Positions 43,377 to 57,417 of a stretch of 64,000 bases of DNA are shown here, in pieces. The DNA comes from Ostrinia nubilalis (lineage: Eukaryota > Arthropoda > Insecta > Lepidoptera > Crambidae): assembly GCF_963855985.1 (NCBI RefSeq), contig NC_087096.1, forward strand, positions 7,192,001 to 7,256,000, read 5' to 3'. Both the position numbers and the translations under genes were made by a program. The stretch's first letter is position 1. Each line of letters begins with the position of its first letter. The notes under the pieces are model-generated. The model saw nothing but the letters and a program-made list of their open reading frames with translations, did no database searches and had not been told where the DNA came from.

Positions 43377-44189
43377 GCTGTCTACTATCGATAGTCATAA
43401 TAAAATTATACTTGTTTGAAGGGAGGGCATAGTGTTTATGTTGCTATTGCCTGTTAGTTCTCGTTGTGTTGCATACGCGTTCATATAAACGTGAACTTTA
43501 TTTACTGAGATGCGCTGCAGTCTCTTTTAAGGCTGCAGTGGCAAAGAAGGATGTTGACTGCATTACAGAGACGAGGGTAGAGTAGTAGCACAATTGTTTG
43601 ATACTTTTGTAAATGTAGATCTTATTTCATTTACATAATTAATTGAAAGAAGAAAGAAATATTGTCGTAAGAGGTCTTTTAAGAAGTTTCCTGTTGGCCA
43701 TCGGACGGCTAAACTTTGACTACAGGCAGAGTTGATGTTGTGTGACAGGACAGGATTTCAAGCCTCAAGTCATTGAACGGAGGGCGGGCGGCTAGGGCGC
43801 ATGCGCGCAGGACCCCGAGTTGCCAGTCAATAGGGGTTCGGTTGTTGTGGTGGAAATTGTGAAAACATTGGCTTACATTCAAAACAGTCCACAAAAATAC
43901 TTCATTAACCTACCGCGCTTCATCCACTAATGTTTATATCGTAAGATTTAAGGCCAAATTATGGAGTTCTCACCAATTTAATAATTTAGGACTTATAGGG
44001 TAGTTGACGCTTATTAATTTTCTACACGATGTGAGACAAATCTAAGCCTCAGTACGCGTGTATTTACGGCGACAAAATGTGTGCGTTTGCCTCGTTTAGC
44101 CGCATTGATAACAAGTTTGCATGAATGGAGTAACGGTGAATCAGTGCAGTGTAAATAAAGTTCGCCTTGAACTTGCAACCCAGTTAGTT

Positions 44190-44350
44190 GATTTCTGTCA
44201 GTCGTCCATTGCGCGTCACGTCAGTCGGGGATCTGTCGTGCGGAATGCGGATCGCTAGCAGCAGTATGGCGCGGGCCTGGTGACAGCCTCAGTCAGTCGC
44301 GTGGCGCGAGGGCGGCCGCGAGGTGCTCATGCGAGAGAGGCGCCGGCACG
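44190..44350 (+). promoter_or_regulatory. CpG-rich 5' region with an overlapping upstream ATG
   Basis: The sequence before the ATG at 44351 is much richer in GC and CpG than its surroundings and probably contains the transcription start and 5' UTR of the GT92-like gene. An upstream ATG at 44329 opens a frame that is out of phase with the main one and overlaps its beginning. It could lower translation if the transcript includes it. I could not identify a TATA box. Confidence 0.45.
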
Positions 44351-47300
44351 ATGAGGTGGCGGGCGCGCGCGGGCCCCTACCGCGCCAAAGAGCGCGCCAA
44401 CATCAGCTTCTTCATATTCATCATGTTCTTCGCTGTCTGCGGCGTGATAGTCCTCACGCAGCTCCTGCTCCTCGAGAGGCCTAACGCTGCCGGCTCGTCC
44501 CGCTCCCGGTACAACGAGGAACTCCAGGTTAGTGCCAAATTTGACGATGCGCAGTCGGTCGTAAATCATGTTTACAATTTTATCTACCGTTTTCTTTGTT
44601 TGTGTATACTCAAATGATTAGACCAACAAACGGAGATAGCTAAAATACTTACTAATCATAATATTGACATTACATAGCTACTGTGTTTGCTTGAAATACT
44701 TACAGGAAGATTTCCAGTTTCCCACGTTTATCTTAAATACACGTTCGTAGAGGTTCTAATGGCATGTTGGTAGCCAAACCTTTTGTGACGTTTTGTTATG
44801 TAAATTGAATTGATGTGATCAGTGTAAAAATAGATTGGGAAATTGTCGCACGAGATTGTTATTTTACGTGAAACTACTATTGACTCAGAGCAAAAACATT
44901 TGGAATGGATGAGGTGATTGTCCCGCTAATATAAATTAATGTAACACTCAAGTTGCTACCGAATTAACGTAGATAACGTATCAAGAAAAGATAAACGAAG
45001 CAAGAGCGAAGGAAGACGACGAGTTAAAGCTCATCGAAGATAAGAACGTTAATTGCCCTCAATAAATTCCGAGTGCTTTTGGAGTGATACCGATACATGA
45101 TAATGTTAATATCCGTATACGTAGGTACCTATTTACCTACATCGTTAATACTCTCTAGATGATCATCAAGTAAAAATGTGCTCATTATGTTTACGTCTAT
45201 TCGTATTCCAAAGATGGTTTGTATTGGCCTGAACAAAAGATTACAGCTTCGTCATCTTTTCATCATTAAACTGAAATTTGTCACAGTCACACTGCATTCA
45301 TACCAATTATGATTCTTACCACTGTTTTAATACTTACGTATTCAAGTTTTCAAATAACCTGGATATTAGTGGATATGATTACTTTTTAAATCGGTAAATA
45401 TTTTCGAAATAGCGGATTAGCGGACTTAAATATTGGATAAGGAAGAAACAACAGGATAGACGCCGTGCATTCGATTGTTCAGGAAATATGGTTGGTGCAT
45501 ATTTCAGTTTCTAATTGAATCATAGATACAACCAACAGGTATCCCCAGAATAACAGACTTTGGACATTTGGTATAGGTTTCTTTGAACGTGACCTTTTAA
45601 ATCAGCTGTGGTTGGTGGCTCTAGCTTGATAAGCAAAGAATAGCGATATTTTAACCATTGACTTTTGCACCCTTTATCTCGAAATTTTCTTATTACTATC
45701 ACATTTCGTTTCATTTCGTGTTTTGGATAGAGTTCACCATTTTCCTAGACTGTAGAGCGATTTCTCCTTTCGCTTGCCTAACTCTATCGTAGAGCTAGCT
45801 CGTGAATTAATTATTAGCGGCGATGGAATCGACTATTCGTCCCTGAAATGGATACATTGCAAGCTGCATTTCTTTGATTTGCATTACGGATTTGGACTAT
45901 TTCGGAAGACGAATTCCATGTTTTTCCTATCCTTTTCAAAATACTGTCATGATTAAGAGCGATGTTCAGAATTGAGGCTAGGCACTACACAAAATGTACA
46001 TCTATACTTAGACCCTAAAAGAAAACAAAAACTGGTTGCTAATTTTATTAAGTATTTATCCTATGTCGCATGTGCTGCTATGTAATCTACACTACAGGTC
46101 TGTAAAGTGAGATATGAATACCTAAATATACCTAAAGTATTGTTTAATTAGCATAAATAATTCACAACAATCCATTTATCGCTAATTAAGTAGTCTCTAC
46201 GTGATTCACGGACGCTATGCATTATGTAAATAACTATGACTGGACAGCTTTAAGGTTTAAATTGTCCATACGCGCACATCGAACTACAAACATTTTTTTT
46301 ATCCACAACGAGGAAGCTCTTGGCCTGTATCTCATCTGATGGTAAGTGATGATCAGGCCGAATGAAAAATGAAGGAATGGAGGGTAACTTGGGATACATT
46401 GGACAAGGGATCGGCGAACGTGAAGTCAGTTCGCGAACGAACTGACTTCTAAAATTCGATATCTCCATAACGAGCAGCTGTATCAAGTAACTCCATTAAT
46501 AATTGTCTGTCTCGAATTACATCCAATTTCACAGTCCAACATTTTATTTCTACATTCACTACCGAAAACCTACAAGATACTTTCATAAAATTATATCTTC
46601 CTTTAAGAATTTATGTTAAGTCGTTTTATGAGTTCCTAAAATATAATACAGCTCGGGGTATTTTCCAGGGACTAATAATAAATGATAATAATGGAAAAGC
46701 TAGACGAAAACGAAAGAGCGACGTCGCCGCCACAAAATGGCTCGGCTGAATTCTTTGACAAGTTTATACCTACCTGGATATAAAAGTTGATATTTGATGA
46801 AACATGACTATGATATTTTGTTCTGAAAATTGACATAAAAATAAAAATACAGCTAGAAATCTTTTAGGACATGTAGAGTCCAAAATGGGTTTTTAAAATG
46901 TAATACTTCTACATAATGTCTAAACTTATTTCCTACATTTAATGAGCATAGCATAGAATAGCATTTCTTTGCTGTGCCGTGTTGCTAGGTACTAATTGTA
47001 GTCGACATCACATCACCTATACATTTTTTTTTGTAAAAGATCAGCTATTACAACTAACTACATTACATAATACAGAGCCTTAATGTCCCAGTCCAGAGCC
47101 ACATAGAAAACTTTGGGCAGCACAATTAGGTTGTCTGGTATATGAATCAAAACCACATGACGTCATTGTTCCCTTGTCCTTCATCGTAAGTAGCTTTTTA
47201 TGTTTGCGAAAGTAATGCTCACATTATCCTTTAGTTAATAGGTACCTCTAGACTGCGTGAGTTATGTACCTACCCTTAATTACGGTAGTGCGTGCCGCTA

Positions 47301-50300
47301 GCTGTGATCATGTGCCAGTAAAAGTTGTGTTAACAAAACACCTAAAATATCACGATAGTCGATACTAGACACCGATTTTCAATATACCTAGACCTAGATT
47401 CAGTTCTTATTTCAACATTGAATATCTTTAATTCCTGTTCGTCGACTATGTTTCATATTACTTCATCATTATCAGGTCAAGTCTCCAGGAGGACGACTCT
47501 CTCTAATGAACCAGAGGATTTGGTCTACATTTAGCATAACTATAGGGTCTTTAAGTAGGTAGACGGGCTGGAGACTCATAATCAATTTTCTAGAATTTTC
47601 CAAATTCTTCATCTACTATGACTAAAAGTTCTACCTTTGACAGAAATCATAAATAAAAATTGTTTGCGAAAAAGGTGGGCTTAGTATAACTATTGCAAAT
47701 AATCTCTTGATCAAAATCACTGATTCGTAAAAATTCAACAATAGATTCTCAGTTTTTTGTCCGGGATAAGAACTTGGAAGAACTCTTGTTCGTCGAAGGG
47801 GAAGAATCATTAATCAAGTCAGACTAGTCCATATATGGTTAGATATAGAGATGGTTTCCTTAAATCTGTACACCATTTTCCGGGTTGTCCACATCTTGTG
47901 AAATTTTAACACACATACCTCAAAAATGTCTTCTAAAAGTAGTTAACTTTGAAAATTGCTAATTCGATCACTTCAGTCGGTAATAAAATCGTCTATCGAC
48001 ATTAAACTTACACTTCGGACAGTAAATCTGCCTTATCTAGCATAAAGCGAATGTAGAGCAAATTCCCCGAAAGGATCATAAAATAATACTGATTCGGAAC
48101 TCCTTAATGGTTCCGAATACCCGAATATTTCCTTGGACTTTGCCGTATCGTCCGGAATTCCGGACGCTTGGCCCCTTTAAGGTAGGGTTACCATCTCTAA
48201 AATTAGGCTACCAGGACAAGACGTGTGAAAACCCCGGATTTTGGAGCCAAAAACCCGGACATGTCAACAGGTTTTTATAAAAATTAGTGCATCGCCCGGT
48301 ATTGGCCTATGACTTAAATTTTTTATACCCGGGTAACAAATGAGACCCCGTCCGGACGCTTCCTAGTCCCTCTCTAAACTAGGAAAAATTCAGGAAAACT
48401 CGGACGGATGGCAGCCCTACTTTCAGGATATCAAAGCGCAGACGTAAAATAAAATAGGCCTGTTATCCCCAAAATGAATAAAGTGATTTCTGTTACATAA
48501 AAATCTTATCTCGCCCGAACGATGCCGTCATCATCAACAGCCCTTTACAGTCCACTGCTGGACTATGAGCCTCCTCCACTATAGTAGAGGGTTTTGCCAT
48601 AATCCCCACGCTTGGCAGGCGGGTTGGAGATCGCAGTTTAAAAGATTTATGTTTGTCAGAGAGCGCTGCTGCCCGTTCTCTGTTTGATGTGTAGTCCCTA
48701 AGTCGCCTCTTACGACACCCGCGGGAAGAGTAGGGGTTGGTGACAAATGTATTCTACTCTGCCGTCACCACACGGAGAACGATGCCGGGTGCGGTGAAAT
48801 TGTTTCAATTTAGGCAAAAGGTTAACTGGACAATCCATGTGTGTAGAGCTAAGGTCGCAGAAATATCAAACATTGCTTCTCTATATTTTTTTTTAATTTG
48901 TAGATAAAATACTAAAGTATTCTTTGTGAAACGTATGCACAAAAGAAGATGAGACTGTATTCCATAGTCGTGCCATAGTTTTATTGTATTCATTTAGTAC
49001 CCTATGGCGAAAGACTTACATTGTCCACCAACGTGACACAAAAGACTTAAAAAGTTGCCTTTTTACCTACTTTGAGGAATATAAGTTTACAAAGATGCTA
49101 TTATTTTAACGAAGAGTTAATAAAATGGTAGGCCTTCACTTCAATTTAACTTGTAAATATTTAGCTGCTTACGATTCCGTGAAAGCCGTAAAAACAATTA
49201 TTAATTACTGTACTGAAACTGTTTATTTCTTTCTTATAAAAAACAGCTTTTAAACGTTGTCATACGACATTGTAAAATTGTTTCATGAGAAGCGATGGAA
49301 GTTTTATTTATTTATTTGAATAATATTTCTTGGGCTAATGAATGAAAATATCAAGGGATTGTGTTTTCTATCTGACCGGTGCGGTACGTCCGTTCCTCCA
49401 TTAATTTTATTAGGAGTGGGCAGGGTCAGCCGGAGTGACGTAGGGGGCAGTGAAAATCCCTGGGGCCCGGACGACTTGAGATAAAAGATCCAAAATCCGA
49501 AGCCATAGAATAGATTTCACAAAAGTCACCGTGTGTTTTATCAGAGAAGCGGGAAACAAGTTTCTACTCGTAAGGTTTTAATCCTCGAAGTCCCAAAATG
49601 CGACGTAATCACTAACAATATTTTTTATTCTTAAATTGCATTTTCCTGTCTACAGAGCATAATTCCAAGGCATTGTTGTTCATAGTTTATTCCATGTTGT
49701 TTTCTCAGCTCGATCTCTAGGAAATCTAGTCATCATCATCATCATCATTTCAGCCATAGGACGCCCACTGCTGAACATAGACTTCCAATCCCCCATTGAT
49801 TTCCATAATGGCTAGTAGGTACTCGTAATATAGGAATTATCCTGATTGTCTGAAAAGAATAATGACTCCGTACTTTAAGAGGTACAACAGCAACAGTTAT
49901 TAAAAAAACTTTTTGGTGTTGGAATTTCCTGGGCCCCGATGCTAGGCCTCGATTCAACTACGGCCCTGAGCGGTCGTCTTGAACGGGCCTCGTAAAATAT
50001 CTTTCTTTTACTCGTAACTTGCAATACTTCAGCTTCAGACTTCTCCAAAAGGTTTACGAATTAATGTCCATAGCTGCCATTCCAGTCAGAAATGTTTTGT
50101 AGAGTCGAGCTGGTGGAAGAAAGTATCCCCTGAAAGCTTTTTCGCTTCACTGAGATTCATTGCATAAAATGTTTATCTTTTTGGGTAGGGTTTTAAAGTT
50201 TCTTTTGAGTTCTATTTGCGACTATTAAGAGTAGCTATCAGAAATCTTTAAACGGGAAAACAATAGAGGCAGGGAGGGAAAACAATAAATATTGAAGGTA

Positions 50301-53300
50301 TATAAAACGAAATTTTGTGGCATCATCAAAGTCTTATATGTTGTTGGTTGACTGTATGTATGCTGCAGAAGATTATGACAAGTATAGTGTGATAATGTTT
50401 AAGGTCTTACTAAGCCTTTAATGGGAACAAACTGTTTTAACTAGTCTAGAAGCTTAGGTTATGGCGCAATTTATCCCAAGCATGTCGCTGAGATTTGATC
50501 CCATTTTGCGCCAGACGGTTTTAATTAATTCATCGACATGATGGTTATAAGACAGGGATTACTGTACTTTAGATAGCAAGCACTTTCGCAGATGAAAGTC
50601 TTTTAGTTCAAGTTATCGGGTTCTTATATTAAAGATGAGATCTCTGTGAGGTAACTACATACTTAAGTAGGTTACGGGTGTAGTTAAGTACCTATGATAG
50701 TCGCGTATTGCCAAAGTTTTTATCCAATATATGTTACTATTCCTATGTTTAGCTGTATCATTTAATCAGTCGACTTTTCAATATTTTATGAAAATAAATA
50801 AAAAGGCATGGGACTATTTCCACCTCTCTTTTCCACCGCTGCAACTTCTGTGTAGCCAGGATCTACAATTTGACCGCCAACAAATTCTCAACCAGTAAAG
50901 GTAAAATTTCTAGAAATAAATAAAAATGTAGGCGTCTAATACAGAAATATCTTAGCTAGCTTATGCTCTGAAATAGTGATGAATAAGCGACTGCGAGTGG
51001 GAGAGTCTCTAGTTAGTAAAAGGAAACAAAAATAGAGAAAATCTTTGTTCCCTTTGTTTCTGAATGTTACGTACAATTCTCTAAAGCTGCGCATACTTTC
51101 AAGATTTCCTACCTATAAGTTCAAAGGCTGTAAGAGAAAATAGACTATCGGGTTGGTAACGTAGAGTATTGTAGAGCATTTTAAATGTGGCATTATGCTA
51201 ATGTACTAGTGTACTTATCGCCAGGAAATGAGACCTAATTATTGTAAACGATTTTTATGTTAATGTGTAAAGAAGACACATGAAATTAACACAAATAATA
51301 TCTAATTTCAAAATGTCTATGGCAAATTAGAATATCTTAATCGAAACCTCAAGGTTCTATTTAATCGACTCATAAATTTTAAAGACTAACTACTAAATTG
51401 TATTTTTAGCCACGTTTTGTTACATAAATAAAATGACAAAACCTTAGTTTATTGCTCAGCATGTGAAACACTTTTTTAAGTATACGATAGTCAAACTATA
51501 AACTTGAATCTTCTCTCAAGTATAAATTCAAAGCCAATGCTTAATTGGTCTAAATATTGATAGGTTGACTTGACTTTAATCAATGCTAATTTTAATCAGT
51601 AAGCTCATAAGTACGGACGTTAGATTATACTCGTATGTAGTTCCTAAGTTACATACAAGTAAGGACATAGGTTAGTATACGTAAACCATCTAGGGATTAT
51701 CATTAACACAGCTGCGTGGCTCAGTCTCTAATGAAATTCCAGTTAAAAGAATGCAGCACAGACTGCAATACTACGCTCAACTTAAATATTCTAGGTACTT
51801 TGTAAAGTTTATTCGCGCATAAAAGGATTTTCCGAGTGATATTAATATTTATGTCTGTTAATATTTGCAGGTTCTTCTGTAAAGATTGTCAAAAAAATTG
51901 CAGAAAAAGTTGTAGTAAGGTTTCGTTAATGAACGTAACGTTTGTACTGATTTTAATAATTTTGTCAGTTGCTGAGGCATTTTATCTTAATACTTACCGA
52001 CACCACATGTGACCTACTTATTTGTACAAATATTCACGTGATTGAACCAAAACAAAATCATTGTACAAATACAACCAAAACAAATTATAGAATAAAGAAC
52101 CTCCTAAAGTCATATTTTTGTCGCAAAAATAATTCTTAAAGGGAGTCTGAATTAGGAGATGTGGGTTTATATGGGGATCCCATCATTTTTCATGTTATCA
52201 ATATCCGAAGTCATTTTTATGGTTTTTGTAATAAATAAAGCGTTTTTATCGGGAGACGCGCGGGCGAGAACTTTTTGTGTAAAAGTCCAAAAAACACGCG
52301 GACAAAGTCGCTACCATAGCTAGATAAGAATAATGCTGAAATGATTTACTAAGGCAGGTTTTAAGACTAATGAAAATAAACTAACAGGATAATTCGTGCG
52401 AATACCGTGAAATGTAACAAATTGTTTTAGCTCTGTGAGAAATCGTTAGGCTCAACGTCATGCTCTGAAAAGTACCGCCGGATAAAAATTCCAGCCGCAC
52501 AGGCTTTCTATCAAAAGGGATGAAACAAGGCTGAGTCTGTTAGCGATAAGGCTGGAACACACAAGATAAATCTTATTAAACGACAAAATTTTCTGATTTC
52601 AGACTTTTCATTAATAACTTCTGACATACTAGTGAACCTTTCAAATTGCAGTATGCGGTTTAGCCAAATCTGAAACTGTAAATTAAATGTCCTTTCGCTT
52701 TTTCTTGTTGTTATTTTATATGACCCCCAAAATTAACATTATTAATTAAAATTACCATCTATTTTCATAGCCCTCCTTCTTGGGTTTTTGGGTCATTTAG
52801 ATTTTCAGTTCGCGCCAAGAGACGCCTCTAAAGAATCGATCATTAGAAATATGCTTCATTTGTTTAAATAATCACCATTTCCTATTGGCGCGAACTAACG
52901 CATTTTGGCTTGCAATCTGCGAGTAGGCGGCGAAGGCTGCGAGTGGCGCGTCTACCCACGTAGATATTGCGGCTTTGTCAATGGCTGCCTGCCATTGTGC
53001 CATTAAATTACATTGCATGCAATCTTCGGTTAATTTACCTATGAAAGGAACTGCTCATCCCCAAAAGAGGGCTTTGTGCTTTAATATTATTAGCATACTG
53101 TATTTTTTGGTTTAATTTAGTGACGGTTCTACTAAATATATTGACAAAGGCGCGGTTGTTGATTAGGGGTAATTAGTTTATTATTAAATATTAGCTTTTG
53201 CTCGCGGCATATTACGGTCTATTTTTGGAACCCTTATTGCAGAAATGATTTGTTATTTCACCCTCTTTAAGAGACATTATGAGGAAAATGTTACAGAAAG

Positions 53301-56300
53301 ATATTAAAATAGAGTTTAAAATAAGATTTAAAATTTTCGCGTTCTATTTTAATTAAAATAAGTAGAAAGACACGGGTCTTAACGCGATATTTAAGACTGA
53401 GTTACATTATGTACTGTGTGGCTTGACGTTATGTAACTCAGTCATAAATGTCGCGTTAATACCCGTGTCTTTCTATTTTAGTTAGTTAAAATAGAGTTGT
53501 TTTATATCAATAAATAATATAGTCAACGTGTAATTTTCTACCGCAAACTTACAAGTAACAAGCAAGTTACATACACTATTATATATGCCATACTATATCA
53601 TTTTTAACATATTTTCATGATGAATCTATTTTTTCACCATGTGTATTCCCACCCTAACACTAGGATGTGAGCCTGTGTGCCCCCGCAGTTAGGAATAACG
53701 ACAAAGTAAAACCAGCCATTTAGACGTCCGCGAGCTCTACCAAACGCTCGGCACATTGTTTGTTTCATTGTTTCAAACCTAAAACTTGGAAAATGCATGG
53801 AATGTGCATAAAGTTTTCTATTTCTCGTGGAATGTTCTAAAATGTCCTAAGTTGTGATGGGGCACTGCAATTTTGATAATCATTGACTTGGAAGACAGAT
53901 GTAACTGTCTAACTTTCCTTGCGAAGATGGGTATTAAAAGTTAGTAAACAAAAGTGAAATGTTAAACTGCTCATAATTATATTTTCTAGTATAAATGTTT
54001 TACTTTGCACTATTGTTGCTTTTTCTCAGAATTATCCTTTATTTTCCTTTCAGGAATTCTAAAATAGCTTTAAAAAAGCTTACTCAATTCTATGAAAGCT
54101 CATAATCCGATACATTGTATTAATGTATTATTTCAACAGCGCGTGTTTCAATTCTGTTTTTAGGTATTCCTGAAATGTATTCAGATTTGGTAAACATAAA
54201 TCAAATGTTGGCTCTAAATTTTCCACCACAAGTATCCCAACGACGAATATTACTCTATTAAGGGGGTTATGTAGTGACAAGTTCCAAAACACATGAAACT
54301 TCGGAACTATCGTGCAACAATAAACTTTGCCATCACGACTGTGACGAGGCACTTTGCCTACTACCCCCTGTATTGACGACGTTGTATTTGTACAGTCGAC
54401 CGCATACGACCAGTTTATATTGTAGCAAACTAACACGTATTGCGTCTACATAAAATCTACATAGTTTTGTGTGATGTGTGGGTGCCTGATAGGGTTGCCA
54501 GGTGTCCGGCTTTAGCCGGACATGATGTTTGGCTTTTTACGGTCTTGTCCGGCCTGTCCGGCTTTTATTAGGCTTTTTATTTGGCTGCCGCGCCAGGCGA
54601 AAGTCGAGCCACAGAATAATATGAAGCGCACCGACGATGGTACTCACTCGTGAGCTATGACACAAATACCCCCCCTCCGGTCACATGTACGGCTTTTAGG
54701 GTAAAATGTCCGGCCAAATCAAGCACAGAGTCCGGCTTTTGTGTTTTTGGACCTGGCAACCCTATGCCTGCACCATGTTTGGCCAGTCATAATTGCATTT
54801 CCTGCTTCAAAGAGGGTCAGTCATTGATTTTATAGCATGTCCCTTTCACCGTAACCGATTAAAAGTAATAAAGTATTTAACTGCAAGGACAAAGTGATTA
54901 ACTTAATTTTTCCATCATTTAAATTGAGTTATTAAGTTATTATATCGATTGTTTGTGCATAGAGCGTGTCGTATTCGAATGTGTATAGTGTATAGCTATT
55001 GTGACCGTTTAGTGAAAGCGATTAATGAAATAATAATATATTAATTTTATATTTAATGTGAGTATGAAAATTAATGAAGAAGATTAGTTATTTGATTGCT
55101 CAACAATTTTCGCGCTTTGGAACTCAGAAAAAAATCTTTTTTCACTTCAGAGCACCTAGAGTCCTAGCTAGATATTTTTCGTTCGTTAACTTGAATTCAT
55201 CAAGTTATTTTAACTTTTCACTAGACATTGACTAGGCAGGGTACCTAATGACAAATAAATAGACAAAATATTATTATTTCTGTATAATGTTATAATGAAA
55301 TATAAGTTCGTTGACTTTCTTTCATTTGGCAATACGTCAACTGCTTTATTGTCTCTAATTTGACGAGGCTCGTGGAGTTTCCTTGGGACAATGAACCCTC
55401 TCACCCTGATACAAAGTATAGATTTATTGTCCCGCGTGCTTATTCCACGCAGTACAATTACTGGTATGAAAAGGACACTTGCGGGTGTCACGCGTGCGGG
55501 GCAATACCGCGTCCGTGATGAAATCCGCACTATATTAAAAACACCCATATAAACACATTTATATTTCATGGAAAATCATTTACTATTTTAAATAAAATAC
55601 GAGTAATTTCGCTACCCTTTGTGGGTTTCACAGACCCTCGGCTATTGATTGCGTCACTGCGTGCCGAGTGTCGGCATAAAGCATTTATGTACAGTCAGTG
55701 TCAAATAGTTCGTAACACCCAAAGTGGTCAAAAAGTTGACAACACAACCCTATTCCAATTGTAACAAAGACGTGTTGCAACCTTTTTGACTACTGGGTGT
55801 CACGGACTATTTGCCGTTGACTGTATACGGCACATCAAGTGAAAACAATGTGGCAGCCAATGCAGTTGTGATAAGAGCGAATTTGCAACAAACATGTAGG
55901 CTTTTGTGCTGGTGTATGTTCTTTGTGAGTGTATCAACATATTTTACGTATTAAATTCCCGCATTCTAATGAGAGCTCGGAGATAAATGAATTTAAATTC
56001 GTGCAGCAATCAGCCCTATATTAAGCTAGCTTCGTTTCCCGGTTTACACACTGTTGGTGGTTTGAATCCTGTTGAAGGCAAATGTTTTGTAATGAGCACG
56101 AGCATTCGTTTTTATTACATTCAAAATTTTATCATCACCATGATCATCATCTCAGCCATAGGACGTCCACTGCTGAACATAGGCCTCCCCCAATGCTTTC
56201 CATGCTGCCCGGTTGGTAGCGGCCTCCGTCCACCATGTGTTCTGTGGTCCAACGCCTTCCTGCTACCTTTATGATGTCGTCGGTCCACCTTGTGGGTGGA

Positions 56301-57376
56301 CAAAATTAATTCAAAATTTAGGTTCTAATAAAGTTTTATTGATGTGTGTATATCATAATTCAAAATTTAGTTTCTAATAAAGTTTTATTGATGTGTGTGC
56401 AATGTGCATGTCATTCATAATTGCATATACAGTGTGAGTCACGTTAAAGTGTACATATTATTATGAAAATAGATGAAACAGGACCTATTTTTATCGACAA
56501 AAAAGAGGTCAAAAATTTTTTGAGATTTTTTAATTTTTTTATAGAATTTTTTTTCTTCCAATTACTTAATGTAAAGAAAACGTAATAACTTTTAAACCAA
56601 GCGGTATATCCTGATAAAGTAAAAACAGTAATAATGCTAAATAACAGGCGATACTAAAAAAATACATAAAATACACAAAAAAGGCCAACAAATAATAAAA
56701 AATGATACTTATTGAAAAAAATCTGCTTAATAATTCGTGTTTTTTTGGTTATTTGATTCTCCAAAAAATGCCCCTATAACCGGTGGTTTTTATTACTTTA
56801 TGTTATTCTCTATCGTATTACCTTCGTAAAACCAAAAATCGCATGTCTCTATCCCTATCACAACGTTTGCAATGATCGTTTGAACTAAGCCTCTCCGGGC
56901 GCGCCATTCAACGCTTCGTTAACAACGAAACTGAAAATGGCTCTAGATTTGTAATTTTGATAAAGATAAGTTAGATTTCAAATAAAAACCAAAGATTTCG
57001 AAGTAAAATAAGCATTTTAGTTAAAACTAGCGGCCGCCCGCGACTTCGTACGCGTGGATCCCGTTTTACCCCCTTCATCTATCTTACGCGGTTTAGATTT
57101 TTTCATACAAATGTTTTTTCCCGCTAACTCCCGTTCCCGTTGGAATTTCGCAATATCCTGTTGTATCTAAGCTTTAAGTTTACTAAGGTACCTGCTTGCC
57201 AAATTTCAAGCGTCTAACTTAAGCGGTTTAGATTTTTCATACAAAAGGATTTTCCCGCTAATGCCCGTTCCCGTGGGAATTCCTAAGTATCCTATAACCT
57301 GCCCAGGAGTATGAAGAATAATTGTACCAAGTTTCGTTAAAATCCGTCGAGTAGTTTTTGTTTCTATAAGGAACAT

Positions 57377-57417
<41 letters not shown>

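Larger units (their letters stand above)
41596..44350. other. Intergenic region between NDUFB10 and the GT92-like gene
   Basis: The divergent promoters must lie at the two ends. It contains a CAG-rich microsatellite at 41830-41848 (six to seven CAG units), a 745-bp inverted-repeat element (42018-42762) and a SINE (43190-43376). The last 160 bp are GC-rich. An open frame at 41768-42004 shows no family resemblance; the poly-Ser run is just the CAG repeat read in frame. Confidence 0.5.
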
